Positions 1 through 9,149 of a stretch of 22,367 bases of DNA are shown here, piece by piece. The position numbers and the translations under genes were made by a program. The DNA comes from Nemertoderma westbladi (Eukaryota; Xenacoelomorpha; Nemertodermatida; Nemertodermatidae), in NCBI GenBank assembly GCA_032718475.1, contig JAUCBJ010003519.1:1-22367 (forward strand), read 5' to 3'. The notes beneath the pieces were generated by a model, which ran no database searches, had not been told where the DNA came from, and was given only the letters and a program-made list of their open reading frames with translations. Within the stretch, counting starts at the first letter, position 1; each line of letters starts with the position of its first letter.

Positions 1-277
1 AACCAGAAATTATTGCTCTAATAGAGTGCAAAATCTCGAATATTGGAACACAATTTTTAAAAAAAATGCAATTTTTTCACACCGGTTTTTAATGAGAAAA
101 CACAATAAAATCATAAAATTTAATTTGATTTGAATAAAACCGTTATATTCCAAAGGCTCCGTACGATCAAAACTCGCGAATTTTAGCCAAAAATAAGGTG
201 CTGCCTAATTTTAAAAAATGGACTTTAGTTGTTTTTTAAAATTTCAAGTAATATGATAAACATTTGTAGAACAATTA

Positions 278-294
278 GGGGGGGGGGGGGGGGG
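278..294. repeat. poly-G tract, 17 bp
   Basis: Uninterrupted run of G on the plus strand in an AT-rich context; one of about ten C/G homopolymers in the window. Confidence 0.9.
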
Positions 295-446
295 TCCGTG
301 TCAGTAAAAATGACACTATAGTACAGGTCGTCACGGTGTAATGTATGCCTATATTTATTGTGGGCCATGAAACTTTAAACTGTGCGCGCGCGTTCGTTTA
401 TAGAGATACTGTATAAATTAACCGAGATGGGACATCAGCACCCCAA

Positions 447-473
447 CCCCCCCCCCCCCCCCCCCCCCCCCCC
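447..473. repeat. poly-C tract, 27 bp
   Basis: Uninterrupted run of C, preceded by CCCCAA. It is the longest homopolymer in the window; its exact length in the assembly should be treated with caution. Confidence 0.9.
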
Positions 474-1516
474 GTGTATCAACACAGTAACATCATAATA
501 CTGTATAATAGCTAATAATATCCATGTTCTTAAACAGTTGGTGTTTCGTAACAACCATAAGCTATCCCAAGCGACCAGTTTCATTATAATACAGTAGGTC
601 TAGTTACTTACGGATTCCAACACAGTCATTTAGAAATCGGCCCTAGTATACAGTAATTATAACCTCTCGCTGGTGGCTCGTAGTTCTGACTCGTCCCATA
701 TAAATCAGGCAGAAATTAAGAGTTATAGTGCTAACACATACAGGAAAATAACCCTATATATACAAAAGACATACAGTAGGTAGATACAACATTAATGTCC
801 AGATAGTTACAGTATAAAATGTCAATTATATTAGTTTACAGTAAAAGGAATGTCCAATTATTGATATTGATTAACAAAATGGGGCCAAAATACTGTTGGC
901 CTACAATCCACAGTATTCTTAATAATAGGCAGACAGACACCTACTGTACAACATTTATACCGTTGTTGTAAGTATGTATTCCGGTATGGTACCGATATGG
1001 CTTTATTCTGTAGGATTATCTTCACATGGGAATAAAAGGCGTTATCTCAGTTTTCAAATTTATGCAATTTCTAAGAAAGAACCTTTGTAATTATTCGTTA
1101 AAATTGGAATCCATCAAATTCAAACTTCAATCATAGTTTTTTTGCTATTTCTGTATTTTATATGCTATCACATGAAGTAAATAATTACAATTTTTCAAAA
1201 AATTGAGATAGACCCATCTTATTTCGACATGACATTATAACGCTCGCCGTTAAACCAAATATTAATACGGCCCACCACTAATGTATTTTACTGAAGCCGG
1301 CCTACCCTATTGTATGTGCCCTAATGTATCGTATTTATTTGCTATGTTAAGAAGCCTCACACAATTTGTCGCACATCATTAATAAAAGTATAGTAAGGTT
1401 TTGCGTATTGCGCTATTGGATATATTATACAATATTGTCTATGTTAGCAGTACTATATCTCAGAGGTTAATTAATTTAGCTCTGTAAAAATTTCCACTGA
1501 AAAAACCCCAATTATC

Positions 1517-1522
1517 TTTATT
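1517..1522 (-). promoter_or_regulatory. candidate rab3 polyadenylation signal (AATAAA)
   Basis: The plus strand reads TTTATT, which is AATAAA on the rab3 strand, about 590 bases past the stop and beyond the minisatellite. It is the first exact hexamer I found downstream. In an AT-rich genome this is weak evidence, and another site further on (for example near 1331) is possible. Confidence 0.3.
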
Positions 1523-1736
1523 ATATAAAATTGTTTAAATTTTCTATATAAAATCAATATTTAATTGAATTACGTTGTAAATATTACAACAAATTTATGT
1601 TCCTATAGCACACTTGCCCTCACATTCAATTCCCCCGTATATGTACTTGAGACTACTAACACCGCTTTGATACTATGATGTACTGTGGAGACTGGAGTCT
1701 CGCCTACAGTAGCACAGTAACTCAATTTAAACAAAC

Positions 1737-2118
1737 GGAATCTGGTCCCTACCAACCGAACCGCGTCCCAACCAACAATCTCTACCAACCGGACCGCGTC
1801 CTTACCAACGGAATGGGGCTCCTACCAACCAAACAGCGTCCCTACCAACAGTCCTTACCAACCGAACCGCGTCCCTACCAACGGAATCGGGTCCCTACCA
1901 ACAGTTCCTCGTTCCTACCAACTGAACTGAACAGTCGCTACGAACCGGACCGTGTCCCTACCAACGGAATCGGGTCCCTACCACCCAAACAGCGTCCCTA
2001 CCAACCAAACAGCGTCCCTACCAACGGAATCGGGTCCCTACCAACCAAACAGCGCCCCTACCAACAGTCCTTACCAACTGAACCGCGTCCCTACCAACAG
2101 TTCCTCGTCCCTAACAAC
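1737..2118. repeat. 20-bp minisatellite at the rab3 stop codon / 3' UTR
   Basis: About 20 units whose core, read on the rab3 sense strand, is GTTGGTAGGGAC followed by one of a few 8-bp endings (GCGGTTCG, GCTGTTTG, CCGATTCC or GAGGAACT). Three units are cut to 13 bp. The endings recur in a partly ordered way, which suggests a higher-order structure. The period is 20 bp, so translated frames rotate every unit; this explains the pseudo-repetitive 'LPT..RPYQ' ORFs on the plus strand, which are not genes. The rab3-proximal unit includes the Rab3 stop codon (2111-2113), so the array forms the start of the rab3 3' UTR. Confidence 0.93.
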
Positions 2119-2410
2119 CGCACTTGCTTTCGCCCCTCTCGGTTTCCAGTTCCTCAGCTATCCGTCGCCTATTCGGTCGGAGTCCATCACTTCCGTCCGA
2201 CGTGCCTCCGTATCCGTCGGCTCTCAACGACTCGCTCATCTGCTGGAATATCCGATCGACGATACAATCGAATACCTCCCGCACGTTGTCGTCGTCTTTG
2301 GCGGATGACTCGAAGAAATCGACGCCAAGTTCATCAGCGATCCGTTGTCCGCGGTCTCGGTGAACTAACCTGTCCTCATCCAGATCAGATTTATTGCCAA
2401 CTAGAATTAC
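2111..2410 (-). CDS. rab3: rab3 coding exon 3 (residues 128-226 and stop)
   Basis: Too rich in competing frames to stand out as an ORF, but reading 2410 down to 2111 gives 99 codons plus TAG. It contains [16 protein letters not shown] (G4), [19 protein letters not shown] (G5 and helix 5) and [10 protein letters not shown], followed by a Gly/Arg/Glu-rich hypervariable tail ending ESKCGC. The CXC end is the dual prenylation site expected of Rab3. The last Cys codon and the stop codon lie inside the first unit of the adjacent 20-bp minisatellite. The plus-strand ORFs across this exon are antisense shadows. Confidence 0.92.
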   Translation of the reverse strand, partial: VILVGNKSDLDEDRLVHRDRGQRIADELGVDFFESSAKDDDNVREVFDCIVDRIFQQMSESLRADGYGGTSDGSDGLRPNRRRIAEELETERGESKCGC

Positions 2411-5400
2411 CTGAGGAAAACATTGAAGGCAATTAATATTTATAATACCGGTATATCAAATGGCAGTGTGGCATTCAAAAGTTGTATGAATCTCATACCA
2501 ACTATTAAGATTATAAAATATCAGCTGAAAAGTTGGTTTCTTTTTTATTACACTAGAACACGAACTCTTTTTTTTGTAATCGCATATGTTTTTATATTCA
2601 ATTCAAACCCTTTGATATTAACGGCGCTTCACACAGTTGTTGTAGGCTATAAGGTAGCAGCAGCCATAGCCACCATACTGTAAGCAGATCTACTGTATTC
2701 ATCGTCCACGCAATAACCGATAAAGAAGGAATAATTACGTCGAGCGTGAAATTAAAATGCATGGAAAAACCTATGTCATTAAGTCGTGCCCAGACAGACG
2801 TCGTATATTAATTACGGCACAACAGTAGTGTAAGAAAGGCAACCATTAGCTTTAATACATTATTCACACTGTTACTGTACGGTACGTAGGGTTAGGGTAA
2901 CAATATGTACACTGTACGTACAGGCTACCAATGTTATTTATTATTCATCAGCATGAGCTTCACCTTCCCTACTACAGATTTCAAATATCAATGGCGATAC
3001 TTTTCGAACTGATTACTCAGGAGGCAACCCGAAGGCCTTATGGCTGTTACCAGGGATGGTGCCACACTAACTCCCAAAACCCAAAGTTGACCACTCCATA
3101 ACTATACAACTCTCAGCTGTATCCACTCGGTCACTTCGAAATCACGCAGGCTTTGAAACGACACCCCCAATAGAAAATACAACCGGTACAGTAGGCCTAC
3201 AGTATACGGGTGAATGACTGTTTAATTTACTCGGCGATGTGCTGTATGATTGGCGACGTGAAAGTTGAATTAGATTTCCACCCCGAACTAGTTCTTAGAA
3301 CTGCTATCCTGGTGTAGTAGTGTGAATGCTGTAGTAGCTGATGTTAGTAAGTACTTTAGTACTTTACCTAAATCGCCTCCGCTTTGCAGGACATTGCTTT
3401 CGCCGTGAGGACCAGCCAGTGCATAATCTTGTACTTTGGCAGCCTCATGGTGTGAATAAGCATGGTGGACAGCCCATGACTTTCTTGAGACGCATCTTAA
3501 AGGACACTGGCCTTGAAGATGCGGATGATCTAGCAAATGTCATGGGTGATAGGGAGTTGTGGCGGTGCAATTTTGTCGATAAGCCGGCACAGCATTCTTA
3601 AAAATGCAGCTGCAATGCAGCATGCCGATCCTAGTAGTAGTACTTTACGCGGTGACTGCTTCACATACACCATGTACTGGATACAGTATATTGTAGTGTC
3701 GTAATTCAGTGGCTTGCTAGGCCCAGTCTTTTTTGACTACATTTTTTGAAATGTAGGTAAAAAATTACTTTAAAAGAAAGTATTTTTTCATTAATTTTGA
3801 ATTTTTTTTAATTTGTCACCACACAGCTCTAAAGGCTACATATCTCCGCCAATATTCCACCTATTTAGTTTGGAATTACAGTACTGTATTATGTTAATAA
3901 GACTACTGGATCCAATTCTTCTGAACACTTTCCAGAATAATTGGATTAGGGCCAAATTAGACTAAGTGACAAATTTTTAGATTTGGATTCTAGGATATTT
4001 TTGACGCCTTTTTTTTTTAAACAAAACGACCTCTGTCCATTATGAATACATTTTGAAATTATGTATGATTATTTCAATGTAGAATTTCCAGTCCATTTCA
4101 GTAAAAATGGACGAATATAAAAATACTTTTCGCTGGAAACAACTTAAGGCAAATTAGGCAATGACATCCAGGTGGGATCGAACTGGTGACCTCCACGATA
4201 AAAGCAAGACTAATCTTGTGTAGGTTTTTCCAGTTGGGTCACGTACTGTTTGGTTTGCCACACGCTGTTAGGGTTTACTGTCATTGACCCCAACTCTTAC
4301 CAGCCCATATATATGTACAATAGGATCAAAACGTAACTGTTTGAACAACCAGTAGCTCCGACCAATCAGTGGCGAGCTACGCCCAATCAGTATCTAGACG
4401 TTCTGATCCTGATGTGCATTAAATCTATGGGTGTCCAAGAATATGTTTGCCACTTTTAGTAACTTCTTTTAACTTCTAGTAACTTTTTTTTAGTAACTTT
4501 TTTACCCTCTGTCACCGGAAGCCCCTGACTTTGGCAAAAACAAAAGTTTTTATATTTTAGCGGCATTATTAACTAAAAATTTCTGAACCTTCCTTGCTTT
4601 ACTATACTACACTGTACACTATACTATACTAGTACAATCAAACTTCAAAATCTCAAGTTGTTTTATCGTCTACCTAATAAAATAATCATAATAATATTGG
4701 TTATTTATATAGCGCTTCTACGCTCAGCATACTCAAAGCGCTTTTATTATCATTACCCCAGCAAAGCCAGGTTCCCATTATACCGCTGGGTTGACGTAGG
4801 CACTAATGTCTAAAGTGTCTTGCCTAGGGACACAACAGTGCGAAATTTCTACAGCCTTTAGTCGGATTCGAACCTGCGCCACCAAACACTATTGTGTAAG
4901 CAGTTCAGGCGCCGTATCCACTCGGACACTGCGACATATAACGATACAGTACATATAGTACTAGTTACATATAGTACCTATGACCTATCATAGTTCCCTT
5001 CATCCCTTAACGGGAGGTATCGTAAGCCGCCACCCGACGTACCGCGTGTAACTCTCAGTGTCAGTACAAAAGTAAAGCATTTCCATTACAGTTACTGTAC
5101 ATAACAATGGCCACCCTGTCGCAGTAATATTATACTCTAGGAAAACGATTAATACTAAAAAAAATCGACCCACTTTATGCCTGTTATTTAGCCCCCTGAA
5201 AATTCAAGGAAAGGGGGGGGGGGTTGGTTAGGGGTGGGGCACGCCCCCCCCCCCCCCCCCCCCCCCCCGGTATGCCCACAGCATAGTAGAATGTATGAAA
5301 AATAAAATTCCCAAATGGCGTTACTGACTCATTGAAGTAACTGCATCTTTGTGCAACTAAGAGCATCTTTCGCATAAATTAGTAAACCTCTGACAGCTTC

Positions 5401-8400
5401 GAGGAAGTTGTGAGAACGGTAAGAATTAGTGCAGAATTCAGAATACCTAAGTACCTACTGTACTGCTACCACTGTAGGTCGTCCCTAGAGGAATACTTCG
5501 AGTGAAGTGAAGGTCAACCTACCTGTGTATTTTCCCAGGAGTAGGTTTTGATTTGTGTTACCCAATCGTGAACTGAGTTGAAAGATTCTTCATTCGTGAC
5601 GTCATACATTAATATGAAGCCCATGGCTCCTCTGTAGTAAGCCGTTGTTATTGTCCGATATCTCTCCTGACCAGCGGTGTCCCATATCTGCAAAACAACA
5701 TTGTTTGTTTCAACGTGAGAAACGATGGAATAATAAAAATAACATCTCACTCTTTATCAACAAATACAAGGTTTATTATCGTTCGACTCACAGTATGATC
5801 ATGATGACCACAGTAAATGGGAGTTACAGTAGTAGACACACGTCTTAGTCGATAGCATACATTTAGTATTACCAGGGCCGGATTTAGAGTGGTCGGTGGC
5901 CAGGGGCCGGGTCAGTGGTAGGGACGCATGGGTTATAGACTATCTAGAGCCTAGACACAGCCCAGGTAGGCACTTCTCACAAACTATACTATACCGAAAG
6001 ACACATTTTCTCTCGTTTTCATTACCCTAACTTTTCAATGTATTTATTGGAAATACCTTTCAATGGAACCTGAATGTGTAGATGTAAATATATTGGTAGG
6101 GAGAATCAGGAAATGTTTGGAAATTTCCAAAAATTTCCTATTCACTTTTCCGGAAATTTCCTATAGATCATGGTCAAATAAAGTTGGACATTTGAGAAGT
6201 AGGCCTACCGAAAAATCCACTTTTTTGTTTAAACCTCTATAGAAAGAACAATTTTGCATTTTATGACCTGCAATTTTCACGGTTTACTTAGAAAATTTTA
6301 TTTTACCAATTTCCAAAATAAATTTTTGAAAAATGTGGTGTATGTAGAAGTGGCTCATTATGTAATGTTAGCTCCAACCACTTAATCGTCTCCCAGGCTG
6401 TGTCACTCTCTGGGAGGGAAATAAAACTCCTGCATTTGGACACATTAAATACCGTTCATTCTCGTAGCACATAAATGTGGATCCACTTTTAAATGAAAAT
6501 GGGACGTATTTGTGGCTTTCTTTTTGATATAAAAAAAATATATAAAACCAAACTGGTATTCTTTATAAAGAATAAAAAATAAAAATAGTAAGTCTAAGTG
6601 CGCCAAAACATTGTCAAAATTGTTTTTTAACATATTACAAAATTTTCCGGAAATTTTCTATTTTATTAAATAATTTATAAATTATTCTGAGAACATAAAA
6701 TATGTAGGGCCTATAGTAAAACACAAGTAGAGTAGAGTAGATAGAGGGATTCCTACTTAGATGTGTTTAGGTGGATGTTCCTGTTTATATAAGTTTAAAA
6801 ACATCTGATCCAAAAATGCAAGAATCGAAAGTGTCAAAAATATAATTTCATATAAGCTACAAAAATATTTAGGCCCACTGTTTTTCACACTAACTTTTTG
6901 TTTTTAATATATTTTGTCAATAATAAATGGTAAAATTCAAAATATTCATCTCCGGATTCAGTTCGGTTCCGGTTCGGCTCCTCTATAGTTCGGTCGATCC
7001 CTTTTGTTGTGGGATCGTGGTGGGGGGCCTGGGGCCTCGGCCCTGCGCCCCACCCCCCCCCCCCCCCCCCCCCTAAATACGGCCCTGATATTAACACTCA
7101 CATGTTTTTTCCCAATATATTTATTTCTTAATATTTGAATGGCCGCGGTAGTTTCTAAATATATGATTGGTTAAATTTGTTTTTCTCCTCAATGTATTTA
7201 TTTTCTTAATGTTATTTTTACAATGTTTTTATCGTGTCATAATATAAATATACCGTGTAATAGGCCTATGTATATAGTATGTAGGCCTACCATGATTGAG
7301 GAGCAGAGGTTCTCAAATAAAATAATATAATTATTTATAAAGTTGAGATAACTCCATCAATTTCCTGTTGCTGTAGATATGAACTCCAACCCTAGGCCTA
7401 CAGTTGTAATCCATTCCGGATACGAATGGGTGTTTATCATACTAGGCACTCTTGTTAGAAAACATAGAACAAAATATCTTCAACAGAGCAGAATCATTGA
7501 CATCTTATAAGCTTTACATATTATACGCCCTTCGTGGAGAGGAAATAGGCCTTCTTAACATCCTTCCCAAATGAAATTGGATTCGCATTGGAAAATAATG
7601 CAAAGTAAATTATAATTAAGGTAAGTTTTAAATTATTCAGTTTCATTATCGTATTTCCACGAGGATGTTACTGTAATACCGTAATACTAGTAAAGCTGAT
7701 TTTACCTATGGGTACACACACGACACGGTAAACCCAAGAAACTGGATCATATTACAAAATTTAATTAAAATACTGAGAAATTATACTTCTTAGAGCACAG
7801 TGGAGACAGGGGGGGGGGGGGGGGGGGAAACTCGACGCAAAACCCATCTTGACGAATTAATATCCCGCCTCAATGTTAAATTCTCAATTTAGGGAAAGGA
7901 GCAGGTTACAGTGGCACGATATTTTAACCAAAACAATAAACTAAACACAATAGAACAGGTTACAGTTTTATTTTTTAGAGTAATCAGCTGTTATTTGCGT
8001 CCAAGTTCCCCTGGAGAGTGATGAATTTTTATTGCGTCCAGTCCCCCCCCCCCCCCCCCCCCCCCCCCTATCTAGCACAGTGACAGTACCCCCCATACAA
8101 AGCAATATCTTAAATTTATTTAAACTACATTATTACGAGTGTGTAGGGACGGTTGAGGGGTGGTCGTACCATCTGATGCCGAAATTATGTTTGATTATTC
8201 TTATTTAGTCTTATTATATTGATGTAGCAATTATATGTCCGGCAAGTATGATAAAGATAAAAAAAAAATAATAACATTACTTTTCTGGAAGGTATACTGT
8301 AGGTATGTTGACAATCTCTGATATCTGGTGTCATGGATACGAAGTTCGGCAAACAGAAAGCACAGTCTACCATGAACCAGCTGTACCCCGAAGAGGACCT

Positions 8401-9100
8401 AAACTAGAAATGAGACCAATTTTCGAGCAGCATTCTAACCTGTATGCGACTTGAGGATGTTTCATATCCAGTCTCGCAGTCTCGGGGCTGTAGCCCTAAG
8501 GATCAACCACAAACCTTAGCTGCAAGGCAACCCACTGTAGACTTGGTAAAGACATACATAGTGGCTATCCAGTGATTAAGTTTTGTTCGCCGTCTGCTTA
8601 AGAACATCGAACATATACTGTACTGTAGACGAACTTGAAAACATAGACGAACCTTAAAGGTTCCGGGGAAACCGTTGACTCGTGTACCAAATCAGGTCCC
8701 AATGACTGCTTTCAGACGAAACGTTACGACACGACACGTGTTTCCGGACACGAGTTTTGGGACCCAAGATCTGGTACTAGTTGACTGGACACGAATTGTC
8801 GAGTTCTCCGAGTGATTTGGGTTCGGGCCGTCTTACGTATTGCGGCATAATCTAATAATATGATGTAAATAAATGTCCACCCACCTGTAATTTGACTCTT
8901 TTATTCTGCCGCAACACCGTTTTTACTTTGAAATCGATGCCCACGGTGCTAACGAATGTGGAAGAGAATGAGTTATCGGCGTAACGGAAAAGGAAACAGG
9001 TTTTACCGACGCAGGAGTTTCCGATAATCAGAAGTTTAAACATATAATCGAAGTTCTGATCATTTACGTCGTGTTGCGTGCTGTTGTGGTGTTGGGACAT
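2111..9100 (-). CDS. rab3: Rab3-type small GTPase, complete gene (3 coding exons)
   Basis: Joining 9100-8885, 5687-5523 and 2410-2111 (complement) gives one 226-residue frame. Visible motifs: P-loop GNSCVGKT (about residues 27-34), switch I with the Rab3 hallmark [13 protein letters not shown] (49-61), DTAGQE (75-80), the run [23 protein letters not shown] (G4, about 133-136), ESSAK (G5) and a C-terminal KCGC. Known for the family: Rab3 proteins sit on synaptic and secretory vesicles, bind RIM/rabphilin-type effectors through switch I, and are doubly geranylgeranylated on a CXC tail. Length fits (vertebrate Rab3A is 220 aa). Both introns are phase 0 with GT donors and AG acceptors. The hypervariable tail (about 188-223) is diverged. 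The P-loop Cys (family usually Ser) and NKSD (usually NKCD) are unusual but compatible with function. Other exocytic Rabs (Rab26/37/27) are less likely given the [12 protein letters not shown] and [13 protein letters not shown] blocks. There is no sign of a pseudogene. Confidence 0.93.
2998..3145 (-). repeat. old SINE-like repeat (tRNA-like head)
   Basis: On the minus strand it begins GTGACCGAGTGGATACAGCT, whose TGACCGAGTGG resembles the pol III A box of Leu/Ser tRNAs. Its distal end contains CCTTCGGGTTGCCTCC, also found with one change in the SINE-like copy near 10.15 kb. No good B box survives, so this is a diverged copy or a different short element. Confidence 0.4.
3341..3601 (+). pseudogene. 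LINE (non-LTR retrotransposon) ORF2 C-terminal fragment
   Basis: Frame ending at TAA 3599-3601. From about 3371 it reads [14 protein letters not shown], then [19 protein letters not shown], then [20 protein letters not shown] and GDRELWRC. This 'R(L/M)RFAGH...LVLWQP.HG...GRP..T......DTG......L...M.DRE.W' pattern is the familiar extreme C-terminus of invertebrate non-LTR retrotransposon polyproteins, beyond the reverse transcriptase. No RT domain precedes it: upstream sequence in frame has stops and no similarity I recognise. It is therefore a 5'-truncated, dead copy. It lies antisense in rab3 intron 2. The assignment to a particular LINE clade is open. Confidence 0.75.
4150..4245 (-). repeat. 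tRNA-like SINE remnant
   Basis: The minus strand contains CACCAGTTCGATCCCACCTG, whose AGTTCGATCCC resembles a pol III B box, preceded by GTGACCCAACTGG as a degraded A-box region. It cannot fold into a full cloverleaf as read, so it is probably a decayed tRNA-derived SINE rather than a tRNA gene. Confidence 0.35.
4455..4505. repeat. short imperfect tandem repeat TAGTAACTT
   Basis: Four spaced copies of TAGTAACTT or close variants (TTTAACTTC) separated by T-rich spacers. Low-complexity; no function apparent. Confidence 0.6.
4684..4937 (-). mobile_element. tRNA-derived SINE (Leu/Ser-like head)
   Basis: Read on the minus strand, the head has an A box TGTCCGAGTGG (4928-4918) and a perfect B box GGTTCGAATCC (4874-4864). 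The long gap between them suits a class II (Leu/Ser) tRNA ancestor. The body contains CCTAGGCAAGACACTTTAG and the 3' end contains AGCGCTATATAAATA followed by an AT-rich simple tail. The 13-bp GCGCTATATAAAT is repeated at 19798-19810, which suggests a tail shared with a partner LINE. It sits in rab3 intron 2 in the same orientation as the gene. Confidence 0.75.
5213..5268. repeat. paired poly-G (11) and poly-C (25) tracts
   Basis: G run at 5213-5223 and C run at 5244-5268, separated by TTGGTTAGGGGTGGGGCACG. The two runs are complementary and could form a GC hairpin in rab3 pre-mRNA about 255 bases past the exon 2 donor. Glycine-rich minus-strand ORFs here are artefacts. Confidence 0.85.
5523..5687 (-). 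CDS. rab3: rab3 coding exon 2 (residues 73-127)
   Basis: Runs from ATA TGG GAC (IWD) to ACA CAG (TQ), flanked by acceptor GCAG at 5688-5691 and donor GTAGGT at 5522-5517. It encodes switch II and the core of the G domain: [36 protein letters not shown], then [15 protein letters not shown]. The catalytic Gln of DTAGQE is present. This is the most conserved exon and is close to identical to Rab3 of other animals as I know the family. Confidence 0.95.
5873..7087. mobile_element. candidate non-autonomous hAT-like element in rab3 intron 1
   Basis: CAGGGCCGGATTTAG on plus at 5873 and CAGGGCCGTATTTAGG on minus ending at 7087 face each other as terminal inverted repeats; both are followed by G/C-rich sequence with GGCCAGGGGCC-like motifs. 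CAGGG termini and the GGGCCGGATTTAG motif suggest hAT-type termini. The flanking 8-mers (AGTATTAC and ATATTAAC) are only weakly alike, so a target-site duplication is not proved and these may be two separate insertions. The 1.2-kb interior is AT-rich with no transposase. A 21-bp C run (7053-7073) lies in the right end. Confidence 0.45.
7796..8082. repeat. possible small inverted-repeat element bounded by G19 and C26 runs
   Basis: The left edge reads CACAGTGGAGACAGGGGG and the complement of the right edge reads CACTGTGCTAGATAGGGGG, about 15 matches in 18 with a one-base gap. The homopolymers (7809-7827 G, 8043-8068 C) lie just inside. Flanking pentamers (TAGAG, ACAGT) are not a duplication. 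Nothing coding lies between. A mobile origin is a guess. Confidence 0.35.
8685..8776. repeat. imperfect inverted repeat near the rab3 exon 1 donor
   Basis: The left arm TACCAAATCAGGTCCCAA pairs with the right arm at 8757-8776 (complement TACCAGATCTTGGGTCCCAA), 16 matches plus a 2-base bulge. A smaller nested stem CGTGT/ACACG lies in the loop. It lies 110-200 bases into intron 1 of rab3. Confidence 0.55.
8885..9100 (-). CDS. rab3: rab3 coding exon 1 (residues 1-72)
   Basis: Starts at the ATG read from 9100 and ends in KRVKLQ just before the donor GTGGGT at 8884. The start is well supported: an in-frame TGA lies six codons upstream (9118-9116) with no other ATG between, and the base at -3 is A. 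It encodes a polar N-terminal tail (about 13 residues, His/Asn-rich), then [14 protein letters not shown], the P-loop GNSCVGKT, and switch [14 protein letters not shown]. The exon break after KLQ, before IWDTAGQE, matches the Rab3 alignment exactly with no lost residues. Confidence 0.93.
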
Positions 9101-9149
9101 TATTGCGCTACGGTGTCAGTTACTAATGGTGACCCGGTTAAAAGCGTTG

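Larger units (their letters stand above)
1..1500. other. AT-rich non-coding flank 3' of rab3
   Basis: No coding region, RNA gene or recognisable element was found. It holds a G run (278-294), a C run (447-473), a small inverted repeat TGTCA...TGACA next to the G run, and many TACAGTA/TACTGTA motifs between 400 and 1010. Confidence 0.6.
2411..5522 (-). other. rab3 intron 2 (3112 bp, phase 0)
   Basis: Donor CAG|GTAGGT at 5523/5522; acceptor TTTTCCTCAG|GTAATT at 2411/2410. It contains an old SINE-like block (2998-3145), an antisense LINE C-terminal fragment (3341-3601), a tRNA-like remnant (about 4150-4245), a clear tRNA-derived SINE (4684-4937) and a paired G/C homopolymer (5213-5268). I see nothing gene-like in 2420-2990 or 3610-4140; these stretches are AT-rich and full of stops. 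Confidence 0.88.
5688..8884 (-). other. rab3 intron 1 (3197 bp, phase 0)
   Basis: Donor CAG|GTGGGT at 8885/8884; acceptor TTGTTTTGCAG|ATATGG at 5688/5687. The intron contains a candidate hAT-like element (5873-7087), G and C homopolymers at 7809-7827 and 8043-8068 inside a possible small inverted-repeat element, and an imperfect hairpin at 8685-8776 close to the donor. No second gene is visible in it. The remainder (7090-7790 and 8090-8680) is plain AT-rich sequence with several TAGGCCTA and TACTGTA motifs. Confidence 0.88.

Noticed and set aside
1675-2436. Plus-strand 253-codon ORF with repeated LPT/RPYQ motifs (and 1952-2308, 2124-2363)
   Set aside because: Antisense to Rab3 exon 3 and the 20-bp minisatellite; repeat motifs rotate through all three frames, which is a product of the 20-bp period, not protein selection.
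3707-4527. Possible hAT-like element with CAGTGGCTTGC / CAGGGGCTTCC ends
   Set aside because: End similarity stops after 11 bases and the 8-bp flanks do not match.
4864-4928. Functional tRNA gene
   Set aside because: A and B boxes are present but the acceptor and anticodon arms do not form and a retroposon body and tail follow; this is a SINE head.
5184-5375. Glycine-rich ORFs across C/G homopolymers (also 6885-7097)
   Set aside because: Glycine runs are translations of poly-G tracts; the flanks show no coding signal.
7796-8082. Genuine RAG-type recombination signals
   Set aside because: Heptamer-like ends but no nonamer with 12/23 spacing and no target duplication; kept only as a low-interest inverted repeat.
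8860-8884. Extension of Rab3 exon 1 into [10 protein letters not shown]
   Set aside because: This is read-through past the donor CAG|GTGGGT; Rab3 alignment continues exactly with IWDTAGQE at 5687.
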